A DNA stretch of 64,000 nt. Source: Brevundimonas vesicularis (lineage in GTDB: Bacteria > Pseudomonadota > Alphaproteobacteria > Caulobacterales > Caulobacteraceae). Shown piece after piece: positions 1-7,222 of this stretch (the stretch's first letter is position 1; each line of letters starts with the position of its first letter). The stretch is taken from assembly GCF_027886425.1 (NCBI RefSeq), contig NZ_CP115671.1:2852001-2916000 (forward strand), written 5' to 3'. Below the pieces are notes generated by a model, which saw only the letters and a list, made by a program, of their open reading frames with translations, ran no database searches and was not told the origin of the DNA. Position numbers and translations under genes: made by a program.

Positions 1-1
1 G

Positions 2-214
2 ACGACGCGTCGCCTGCGCGCCGGCGGCGGACCCAACGCCGCCACCCCGGTCGTCGCCGTCACCGCCGACACCGCGCCCGAGGACGTCGCGGCCTGTCAG
101 GCGGCCGGCATGGCCTATTTCGTCTCCAAGCCCCTGACGCCGCCCGCCCTGATCGGCGCCTTGCAGCACGTCCTGAACGACACCGCCGCTCAGGCCGCGA
201 CCGAGGCCGCCTAA
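2..214 (+). CDS. Response-regulator receiver domain, C-terminal part (5' truncated by window)
   Basis: The frame is open from the left edge to TAA at 212-214 and gives 70 residues. It reads as the last third of a two-component receiver domain. PVVAVTA matches the conserved Thr-containing beta4 strand, and YFVSKPLTP holds the invariant Lys followed by Pro of beta5. A short Ala-rich tail follows, so the receiver is C-terminal, as in hybrid histidine kinases or single-domain regulators. The phospho-acceptor Asp lies outside the window, so the class cannot be decided. The stop overlaps the stop of the convergent vsr gene by three bases. Confidence 0.8.
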   Translation, partial: TTRRLRAGGGPNAATPVVAVTADTAPEDVAACQAAGMAYFVSKPLTPPALIGALQHVLNDTAAQAATEAA

Positions 215-621
215 CCCCGGACGGCCGTGATAAGGCGCGCGGCGAAATCAGGCTGTTTCATCTCGCATTCCCAGACGATTACCACGCGCCAGCCTGACGC
301 CTCCAGCGCCTGAACAGCGGCAGCGTCGCGCGCGCGGTTTCGGCTGATCTTGGCGATCCAGTAATCGGCGTTGGTCTTGGGCTGGCGTGATCCACGGGCG
401 CAATCATGGCCGTGCCAGAAGCAGCCGTGGACGAACAGGGCGACCTTGCGGCCCTTCATCACCACATCCGGACGGCCCGGCAGACCCATGCCGCCCAGCC
501 GATAGCCGATCCCGGCCGCACGCAGGATTCTGCGCACGGCCAGTTCCGGCGACGTATCCCGCCCCTTCACGCGACGCATCACGGCGCTGCGCTTCTCGGG
601 GCTGAACACATCCGTGTTCAC
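211..621 (-). CDS. vsr: Very short patch repair (Vsr) DNA mismatch endonuclease
   Basis: This is a protein of about 136 residues of the Vsr family, which nicks DNA 5' of T in T:G mismatches that arise by deamination of 5-methylcytosine. The N-terminal block SAVMRRVKGRDTSPE and the core GRPDVV...FVHGCFWHGHDC are family signatures. They include the catalytic Asp and the zinc/active-site Cys and His residues. Length is normal for the family. GTG at 621 is preferred because GGA lies seven bases upstream; an in-frame TTG at 627 is the alternative. Vsr genes usually sit beside a cytosine methyltransferase, but none is present on the visible side. The region upstream of the start is covered by a perfect 14-bp inverted repeat. 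Confidence 0.9.
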   Translation of the reverse strand: MNTDVFSPEKRSAVMRRVKGRDTSPELAVRRILRAAGIGYRLGGMGLPGRPDVVMKGRKVALFVHGCFWHGHDCARGSRQPKTNADYWIAKISRNRARDAAAVQALEASGWRVVIVWECEMKQPDFAARLITAVRG

Positions 622-665
622 GATCAATCCACGCTCAAGTGGCGAAGCGGTAGCGTGGATTGATC
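622..665 (-). repeat. Perfect 14-bp inverted repeat between peroxiredoxin and vsr
   Basis: GATCAATCCACGCT (622-635) and AGCGTGGATTGATC (652-665) are exact reverse complements with a 16-base loop. The repeat starts five bases after the peroxiredoxin stop and ends at the vsr start, in the same transcription direction. There is no T tract, so it is not a standard terminator. In RNA the 3' arm would hide the GGA upstream of vsr and the alternative TTG start. Confidence 0.75.
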
Positions 666-669
666 CAAC

Positions 670-1155
<486 letters not shown>

Positions 1156-1281
1156 GTCTGTCTCGCTGAGTTTGGGGCTGACGGGGTAGGAAACACCGCC
1201 TGCGACACATAGAGCGCGCCGACGGGACCGCAAGCGTCCGCTCGACTTGCATGCGCCGCTTTCGCGACCGATGATCGGATC

Positions 1282-1851
1282 ATGAGCGAAGCCTCCACCC
1301 TGACCGGCCGACTGCTGGTCGCCATGCCCGGGATCGACGACGCCCGGTTCGAACACGCTGTCATCCTGATCTGCGCCCACGGGCCGGATCACGCCATGGG
1401 CCTGCGGCTGGATCGTCCGGCGCCGGGCGTCGATCTGAAGACGGTTCTGGACAAGCTGGACGCGCCGGCGCCCGATCAATCCATCGGTCGCGCGGTCCTG
1501 ATGGGCGGACCGGTCGAGCGCGAGCGCGGCTTCGTGCTGCATACCGACGACTGGACGGTCGGCGACGACACCCTGGCCTTTGGCGACGGTCTGGCGATGA
1601 CCGGCACGCGCGAGGCGCTGGCCGCCATGACCGACGAGATCGCCGGTCCGCGCCGATCGGCCCTTCTGCTGGGCTACGCCGGCTGGGGCGAGGGGCAGTT
1701 GGAGGAAGAGTTGGCCGACAACGTCTGGCTGACCGCCGACGCCGATCTGGACTTGATTTTCGACGGCGAACACACGTCGAAATGGACACGCGCCCTGGCC
1801 CAGCTGGGCGTGGACGCGGCCATGCTGTCGAGCCAGGGCGGCCGGGCCTGA
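1282..1851 (+). CDS. YqgE/AlgH family protein
   Basis: The 189-residue protein belongs to the UPF0301 (YqgE/AlgH) family. The opening GRLLVAMPGIDDARFEHAVILIC, the HAMGLRLDRP block and the C-terminal GYAGWGEGQLEEEL are all family landmarks. The family is cytosolic and its biochemical role is unsettled; AlgH in Pseudomonas was named for an effect on alginate expression. Length is typical. It runs divergently from the peroxiredoxin, with about 125 bases between the starts, and converges on the outer-membrane barrel gene. No strong Shine-Dalgarno is seen, but the family N terminus supports this ATG. Confidence 0.9.
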   Translation: MSEASTLTGRLLVAMPGIDDARFEHAVILICAHGPDHAMGLRLDRPAPGVDLKTVLDKLDAPAPDQSIGRAVLMGGPVERERGFVLHTDDWTVGDDTLAFGDGLAMTGTREALAAMTDEIAGPRRSALLLGYAGWGEGQLEEELADNVWLTADADLDLIFDGEHTSKWTRALAQLGVDAAMLSSQGGRA

Positions 1852-1874
1852 GGCCAGACCGCCCCGCTTGACGA

Positions 1875-2726
1875 TTAGAAGCGGTAGTTCATGCCGATGC
1901 GGAACATGTGCGTTCCGAACTTGCCGTTGCTGCGCACCATGTCCGTGCCCGTCGTGTTTGGGGCCAGGACGAACGGGTTGGTGGCGGGCGCCGTGCCGCG
2001 GCCGACGCGAATGACCGGGCTATCGACGTCCAGCGAGGTGTAGAGGTATTCGCCGCTGACCGTCAGGCCGCGACCCAGGGCGTATTCCACGCCGCCGCCG
2101 GCCTGCCAGCCGTCGCCGTCATCGCCTTCGCTAGTCTCGGTGAAGCTGTTGGCCAGGTTCGACGTGCGGAAACGGTTTTCAAACTTGCCATAGGCGTAAC
2201 CGCCGGTGCCGTAGATCAGCGCCGGTCCGTAGGCGTAGCCCAGCTTCAGGCGCGCGGCCGCCGTGCTCTGCAGCTCGCGCGTGAAGGTGTAGAAGGCCGG
2301 GGTGGTCGAGAAGCCGGTCACCGAGTCTTGGACATTGTTGACGCTGTATTCGGCCAGGGCGCCGACCACGAAGTTGCCGAATTGCATGTCGTAACCGGCG
2401 CGAACGCCCGCTTCGACGCCGTCGTTGTCGTCACGGCAACCGGTGCCGGGCGCGGTGCTGGTCGCCATGCCGCCGCAGAAGCCGGGGCTGAAGGCGTTGG
2501 CGCCGACGGTAGCAGGGGCGACCGGTACGGTCGTGACCTGATCCCCATAGATGCCATCGAGGTTGCGGTCGAAGCGCAGGGTCTCGTCACCGTCGTCGTT
2601 CGACTGGTTGTAGCCGCCGAAGATGCCGATGTAGGGGCCGGACCAGTCGGGGGCGACGGACTGGGCCAGGGCGGGGGTGGAAACCATGGCCAGGGCCAGG
2701 GCGCTGCAGGCGAGGGTCTTGATCAT
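1875..2726 (-). CDS. Outer-membrane beta-barrel protein
   Basis: The product has 283 residues. It starts with a signal peptide (IKTLACSALALAMVSTPALAQ, cleaved after ALA-Q) and then WSGPYIGIFGGYNQS, the usual first strand of OmpA/Omp25-like porin-family barrels. Alternating hydrophobic strands follow, and the chain ends in MFRIGMNYRF, with the terminal Phe recognised by the BAM complex. ATG at 2726 is chosen because it begins the signal peptide; a GTG at 2816 would add 30 unsuitable residues. No good Shine-Dalgarno is visible. Just upstream is a CTTTC/GAAAG mini-hairpin containing GGCACGAAAG, also found upstream of the small gene at 15.6 kb. Ligand or function is unknown. Confidence 0.85.
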   Translation of the reverse strand: MIKTLACSALALAMVSTPALAQSVAPDWSGPYIGIFGGYNQSNDDGDETLRFDRNLDGIYGDQVTTVPVAPATVGANAFSPGFCGGMATSTAPGTGCRDDNDGVEAGVRAGYDMQFGNFVVGALAEYSVNNVQDSVTGFSTTPAFYTFTRELQSTAAARLKLGYAYGPALIYGTGGYAYGKFENRFRTSNLANSFTETSEGDDGDGWQAGGGVEYALGRGLTVSGEYLYTSLDVDSPVIRVGRGTAPATNPFVLAPNTTGTDMVRSNGKFGTHMFRIGMNYRF

Positions 2727-2864
2727 TTGGGGAGGCTTTCGTGCCGAAAGTGCGGGTGCGACATCCCCGCTCGCCGTCACAAAAGCCGAGAGCGGCCACA
2801 GGTTCCCCGCCCTCACGCCGCCAAATGTCGCACATCCAAAGGCCCAGGTTGAACGTAGGCCGCC

Positions 2865-4565
2865 TTAGCGCGTCGCCATCGAAACCAGAAAGGCGATCAG
2901 CAGGACAAGGCTGACGCCCTGCCAAAACCGCACTGGATCACGCTCGATCAAGGACAGTTGTCGCGGCGGCGGGGCGGCGACGGCGCTGCCGGTTTCCAGC
3001 ACATGGATCAGTTCCTCGACATCCTCGAACCGCTCGTTCGGATCGACGGCGACGGCGCGCATGATGGCCGCCTCCAGCCAGGCGGGCATATCCGGCCGGT
3101 GTCGCGTCGGCGGTGCGGGCGCCCGGTCAAAGCGCGGCGCATCGGCCGGATCCACCTCTCCCCACGGATAGGTTCGGGTGAACAGCCGGTATAGCGTCAC
3201 CCCCAGGGCGAACTGATCCGTGGCGGCGTCGCCGCTCTCGCCCGCATACATTTCCGGCGCCTTATAGCCCGCGGTGCCGGGCGCCTCGGCCTCGGCGAAC
3301 TCCTCGGCCAGCCTCAGCCGCGCGACGCCCAGATCGACCAGTTTCAGCCCGCCCTGTGTCTCCAGGATCACATTGTCCGGCTTGATGTCGCGGTGCGTCA
3401 CGCCCGCGCGGTGCAGGGCCGAAACCGCCCGCGACAGGCGCAGCGCCACGTCGATCCCCTCTGCGATCTCGAACGGCCCCTCCTGCGCCAACCGCGCATG
3501 CAGGGTCTGACCGGCATGAAAGGGCTGGGCGATATAGAGGCGGCTCTGGCGACCGGCGTCCAGGCTCAGCACCTTGCCGACGAAGGGGCTGTCGATGCGC
3601 CGCCCGATGAAGGCTTCGCGCAGAAACGCGGTGCGCGCGCCGCGTTCGGACACCACGGCGGGCTTGGGAAACTTCAGCACCACCATGCCCGCGTCGCCCT
3701 GCGTATCCTTGGCCAGAAACAGGGTCGTATAGCGCCCGTCCGCCACGACCCGCTGAAGCGCGAAGCCGTCGACGTTGTCGCCGACGGCGGGCGGCGGCAG
3801 GATGGCCAGCCCTTCCGCCTCGGCCGTGATCGCCTCCCAGTCGGGCGCGCCGGTGCGGACCACGTCGATGACGATGGCGGTGGCGTTGTCGCGCGGCCCC
3901 GCCGCCTCGACCTCGGCCAGGATCGCGTGTGCGTCCGCATCGGGCGAGCTGCGCCGTCCCAACAGGCTCGCGATCACCGCATCGGCCAGCACCCCATGCA
4001 CCCCGTCGGTGGTCAGCAGCAGCCGGTCGTGCGGCTCCAGCCGCACTTGCCGGACGTCCAGCTTCACATCCGCCTCGATGCCCACGGCGCGGTACAGCAC
4101 ATGGCTCAGCCCCTGCTGGGCCCGCGTGTGATCTTCCGTCAGCCGCGTCAGAACCCCGTCGCGGAAATGCCAGGCCCGGCTGTCGCCCACATGAAGCGCA
4201 GTCGCCTCGCGCCCGCGCAGGATAAGGGCGGTAAAAGTGGTCGCCGCCCCCTCCATGGCCGGATCGATCCGCCCGCGCGAATGGAGCCAGCGGTTGAAGC
4301 CTCGCAGCGCCTTGATGCCGTTGGCGGCGATGCCGTTCAGCGGATTCTGATCCAGATAGCCGTCGATGAAGCTGCGCGTCGTCAGCTCCGCCGCCATCCG
4401 CCCAGCCTTCGATCCCGACACCCCGTCGGCGATCACCGCCACAACCCCATGTTCGCGCTGCTCGGCCGCCGTGCCGATATGGACGCCGCCGAAGTCCTGA
4501 TTGTCCGCCTTGGGCCCCTGCAAGGTCGCAAAGCCGGCGGCGATCTCCAGTCTGGCGTCGGTCAT
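2865..4565 (-). CDS. Bifunctional PP2C-type phosphatase / Ser-Thr protein kinase, membrane anchored
   Basis: This 566-residue fusion has two catalytic domains. Residues about 1-235 are a PP2C phosphatase, with metal-binding motifs ADGVSG (46-51), HVGDSR (125-130), TTDGVHG (185-191) and the terminal RDNATA (225-230). Residues about 265-520 are a Hanks-type kinase: Lys298 in VVLKF, HRDIKPDN (391-398), DLG (411-413) in place of DFG, and GTAGYKAPE. A single hydrophobic segment at about 545-562 ends the protein, so both domains are cytosolic and tail-anchored. The same fusion is often found beside nitrate assimilation genes in other proteobacteria. Here the neighbour is a sulfide-response operon. 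Substrates are unknown. Confidence 0.92.
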   Translation of the reverse strand: MTDARLEIAAGFATLQGPKADNQDFGGVHIGTAAEQREHGVVAVIADGVSGSKAGRMAAELTTRSFIDGYLDQNPLNGIAANGIKALRGFNRWLHSRGRIDPAMEGAATTFTALILRGREATALHVGDSRAWHFRDGVLTRLTEDHTRAQQGLSHVLYRAVGIEADVKLDVRQVRLEPHDRLLLTTDGVHGVLADAVIASLLGRRSSPDADAHAILAEVEAAGPRDNATAIVIDVVRTGAPDWEAITAEAEGLAILPPPAVGDNVDGFALQRVVADGRYTTLFLAKDTQGDAGMVVLKFPKPAVVSERGARTAFLREAFIGRRIDSPFVGKVLSLDAGRQSRLYIAQPFHAGQTLHARLAQEGPFEIAEGIDVALRLSRAVSALHRAGVTHRDIKPDNVILETQGGLKLVDLGVARLRLAEEFAEAEAPGTAGYKAPEMYAGESGDAATDQFALGVTLYRLFTRTYPWGEVDPADAPRFDRAPAPPTRHRPDMPAWLEAAIMRAVAVDPNERFEDVEELIHVLETGSAVAAPPPRQLSLIERDPVRFWQGVSLVLLIAFLVSMATR

Positions 4566-4607
4566 GGGCGGAACTGTCGTCGAAAGACGGCCCGCTGAAC
4601 AGAGGTC

Positions 4608-5390
4608 TCAGAGCGCGAGGACGGCCCGCACCGCGACATAGGCGGCGACCACCAAGATCAGGCCCGCGAACAGGATGCGCCCAAGCCGGGCGTTCGATCC
4701 CAGCCGGCGCGCCAGCGGCAGGCCTGCCGCCGTCCCGGCGACCCCGCCGACCGCCATGGCGGCGACCAGGCCCGGATCGACCCAGCCCGACAGCGCATAG
4801 TTGCCCGCCGTCGTCGCTCCGAATGCGGCGACGCTGAGCAAAGATGTCGCCTGGGCGGTCGCCAGGCTCATGCCCGTCGACGCCATCAGGCCGGGCACGA
4901 TCAGAAAGCCGCCGCCGATGCCGAAGAAGCCTGCGGCCGAGCCGACGCCGGCGCCCGCCACGCCGACGCGCGGCGACATGGACCAGTTCAGTCGGGGTTC
5001 GACCCGGGCAATCGCCGCCTTGGGACGCAGCATCGACGCGCCCACGGCCGCCATGGCGACAGCGAAGATCAGCAGCAGCTGATGGCCGTCGATCATCTTG
5101 GCCAGGGACGAACCGAACCAGGCCCCAGCCGCGCCGGTGACGGCGAACAGGGTCGCGCAGGGCCAGCGTACCCGCCCTGCCCTGGCATGACCGGCCAAAG
5201 CCGTCAGGGCGTTCAGCGCCACCCCCGCCGCCGACACGCCGATGGCGACATGCGGATCGGCGACGCCGACGACATAAAGCAGCAGCGGCACGGCCAGAAC
5301 CGACCCGCCGCCGCCGAACAGGGTCAGCAACAGGGCGACGACGCCGCCGCTGAAGGCGGTCAGGACCAGCGGGGTCAGTTCGGTCGTCAT
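4608..5390 (-). CDS. TauE/SafE-family sulfite/sulfur-compound exporter
   Basis: A 260-residue integral membrane protein with about eight hydrophobic segments and the Gly-rich repeats of the TauE/SafE family, such as FSGGVVALLLTLFGGGGSV near the start and GFFGIGGGFLIVPGL near residue 155. Members export sulfite, thiosulfate or organosulfonate products. It starts four bases after the rhodanese gene and is the third gene of the BigR-type operon. This is the usual place for a SafE-like exporter in bigR operons, where it is thought to remove sulfite formed by persulfide oxidation. The exact substrate is inferred from context. Confidence 0.88.
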   Translation of the reverse strand: MTTELTPLVLTAFSGGVVALLLTLFGGGGSVLAVPLLLYVVGVADPHVAIGVSAAGVALNALTALAGHARAGRVRWPCATLFAVTGAAGAWFGSSLAKMIDGHQLLLIFAVAMAAVGASMLRPKAAIARVEPRLNWSMSPRVGVAGAGVGSAAGFFGIGGGFLIVPGLMASTGMSLATAQATSLLSVAAFGATTAGNYALSGWVDPGLVAAMAVGGVAGTAAGLPLARRLGSNARLGRILFAGLILVVAAYVAVRAVLAL

Positions 5391-5394
5391 CGGA

Positions 5395-5952
5395 TCACGC
5401 CGCTCTTGTCACGGGCCGGGTCGCGGCTCTGTTCCACGGCATGACGGCCAGCAGCCGCGCCATGCCGCAAAAGCCCGTCGCGCCCGCGACGAACAGGCCC
5501 GCGCCGACAAAGGCCGACAGACCCCAAAAGCCCGGATGCACCAGCAGGCCCAGCGCCGCGCCGAGCAGGATCAGGCCGCCCGCGACCATCTGCACCTGAC
5601 GCATCAGTTCGATCGGCTTTGAACGATCGGCATGGGTGGCCAGGCCCTGCGCCTTCCAGGCGTCCAGCCCGCCTTCCAGAACAAAGGCTTGGCCCATCGT
5701 CTTGGCCGCCAGACGCTCGCAGTTGACGCCCGTCCGATTGCCGGTCCGGCAAGTGAAGATGACGTCGCGCCCGTCGACGGCCGCCGGCGTGTAGGCGTCG
5801 AAGGCCGACAGCGGCGCATGAACGGCGCCGACGACATGCTCTCTGGCGAACTCGTCGTGCTCGCGGATGTCGATCAGCACGGCTGTATTCTGCTTCAGCC
5901 GGCGCGAAACCTCGGCGGGGGAGAGGGGGGTCAGGACGCTCATGGGGATCAT
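5395..5952 (-). CDS. Rhodanese with C-terminal two-helix membrane domain (YgaP-like)
   Basis: The 185-residue protein carries a rhodanese domain (residues about 10-110), with LIDIREHDEFAREHVVGA and an active-site loop CRTGNRT whose persulfide-carrying Cys is residue 68. About 50 hydrophobic residues follow, forming two helices like the DUF2892 tail of E. coli YgaP. It probably moves sulfane sulfur between thiols and cyanide or protein acceptors at the inner membrane. ATG at 5952 overlaps the upstream arsR-type stop as ATGA, implying translational coupling; a second ATG at 5943 is possible. A longer reading frame upstream is only overlap with the regulator. Confidence 0.9.
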   Translation of the reverse strand: MIPMSVLTPLSPAEVSRRLKQNTAVLIDIREHDEFAREHVVGAVHAPLSAFDAYTPAAVDGRDVIFTCRTGNRTGVNCERLAAKTMGQAFVLEGGLDAWKAQGLATHADRSKPIELMRQVQMVAGGLILLGAALGLLVHPGFWGLSAFVGAGLFVAGATGFCGMARLLAVMPWNRAATRPVTRAA

Positions 5953-6281
5953 GCCTTTTCGGAAGAAACAGGGGGACAATAGATTTCGGCCAGCACGGCG
6001 ATGACCTTCAGGACGGCCGGATCGGCGATGCGGTAGAAGATGGTCGTGCCGTCTCGACGGGTGCTGACCAGCGCCTCGTCGCGCAGCTTGGCCAAGTGCT
6101 GGGACAGGGCCGATTGCGACAGGCCGACCTGGGGCAGCAGTTGGCCTACGGACATCTCGCCCTCGCCCAACTGACACAGGATCATCAGCCGCTTCTGATT
6201 GGACAGCGCGCGCAGCAGCGCCGCCGCCTCGCCCGCGCTGGCCTGGAAACGCTCAAGTCCGATGGTTTGAAGGTCGATCAT
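5949..6281 (-). CDS. ArsR-family repressor, BigR/YgaV/SqrR-like sulfide sensor
   Basis: A 110-residue winged-helix ArsR protein. SNQKRLMILCQL and the recognition helix LSQSALSQHLAKLRDE are standard. Two cysteines, at 36 (MILCQ) and 102 (EIYCPP), sit where the dithiol switch lies in BigR, YgaV and SqrR, which sense persulfides by forming a disulfide or polysulfide bridge. The chosen ATG at 6281 matches family length; a TTG at 6290 would add three residues. It heads the operon regulator-rhodanese-exporter and is divergent from the persulfide dioxygenase-like gene. The palindromes in the shared gap are the likely operators. The sensing mechanism is inferred from the two Cys and the context. Confidence 0.88.
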   Translation of the reverse strand: MIDLQTIGLERFQASAGEAAALLRALSNQKRLMILCQLGEGEMSVGQLLPQVGLSQSALSQHLAKLRDEALVSTRRDGTTIFYRIADPAVLKVIAVLAEIYCPPVSSEKA

Positions 6282-6287
6282 GGGGCG

Positions 6288-6330
6288 CAATATATGCGCA
6301 CTTGCTAAATAAGCAATGCCTAATATATTG
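6288..6330. promoter_or_regulatory. Nested palindromes, likely operator of the sulfide regulator
   Basis: The divergent gap holds an outer perfect 8-bp inverted repeat, CAATATAT (6288-6295) and ATATATTG (6323-6330). Inside it is TTGCT-aaata-AGCAA (6302-6316). Both are AT-rich within otherwise GC-rich DNA. They lie between the regulator start (6281) and the persulfide dioxygenase-like start (6353), where a BigR-type repressor would need to bind to control both transcripts. The operator role is inference. Confidence 0.6.
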
Positions 6331-6352
6331 GATCGCGAAAGGAGCGTTCTCC

Positions 6353-7219
6353 ATGGCCCAATCTCCCGACGTCCGCGGCTTTTTCGATCCCGCGACCCAC
6401 ACCGTCACCTATCTGGTCAGCGACCCCGCGACGGGTCAGGCAGCGATCATTGACCCCGTCCTGGACTTCGACGCGCCCTCGGCCCGCACCTCGACGCGAT
6501 CGATCGACGCCGTCACGGCGGCGCTGCGGTCGGAAACGCTGACCTTGGCCCTCGTGCTCGAAACCCACGCCCACGCCGACCACCTGACGGCGGCGGCGCA
6601 CCTGCGTGCGACGACGGGCGTGTCGATCGGCATCGGCGGGCGGATCACCCAGGTTCAGTCGGCCTTCGGTCCCCTGTTCGGCGCCGACGATGTGCGCCCG
6701 GACGGCGCCGTCTTCGATCATCTCTATGCGGACGGCGACGCCTTCGCCCTGGGCGATCTGAAGGTCGAGGTGATCCACACGCCCGGCCACACCCCCGCCT
6801 GCGTCAGCTACCGGATCGGCGACGCGGTCTTCACCGGCGACACCCTGTTCATGCCCGACTACGGCACGGCGCGAACGGACTTTCCCGGCGGCGACGCCCG
6901 GACCCTGTATCGCTCGATCCAGCGCCTTCTGGCCCTGCCGGACGAAACCCGCATCTTCGTCGGTCACGACTACCTGCCGCAGGGCCGCACCGACTACCGA
7001 TTCGAGACCACCGTGGCCGCACAACGCGCGCAGAACATCCACATCGGCGGCGGCGTATCGGAGGACGCCTTCGTCGCCATGCGAGAGGCCCGCGACGCCA
7101 CCCTGGGCGCACCGCAACTGATCCTGCCCTCGCTTCAGGTCAACATCCGCGCCGGCGACCTGCCGCCCCCCGACGCCAACGGCCAGCGCTACCTGCGCCT
7201 GCCGCTAAACGCGATCTGA
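6353..7219 (+). CDS. blh: Metallo-beta-lactamase-fold persulfide dioxygenase-like enzyme (Blh/ETHE1 family)
   Basis: The 288-residue protein has the iron-binding motifs of the ETHE1/Blh branch of the metallo-beta-lactamase superfamily: THAHADH (71-77), PGHTPAC (144-150), GDTLF (162-166) and GHDY (204-207). ETHE1 enzymes oxidise glutathione persulfide to sulfite and glutathione in the cytosol. ATG at 6353 is preferred because AAGGAG lies eight bases upstream; the frame itself opens at 6302. It is divergent from the ArsR-type regulator, and the exporter in the other arm would remove its sulfite product. Some Blh proteins carry a fused rhodanese; here it is a separate gene in the opposite arm. 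Confidence 0.9.
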   Translation: MAQSPDVRGFFDPATHTVTYLVSDPATGQAAIIDPVLDFDAPSARTSTRSIDAVTAALRSETLTLALVLETHAHADHLTAAAHLRATTGVSIGIGGRITQVQSAFGPLFGADDVRPDGAVFDHLYADGDAFALGDLKVEVIHTPGHTPACVSYRIGDAVFTGDTLFMPDYGTARTDFPGGDARTLYRSIQRLLALPDETRIFVGHDYLPQGRTDYRFETTVAAQRAQNIHIGGGVSEDAFVAMREARDATLGAPQLILPSLQVNIRAGDLPPPDANGQRYLRLPLNAI

Positions 7220-7222
7220 GCC

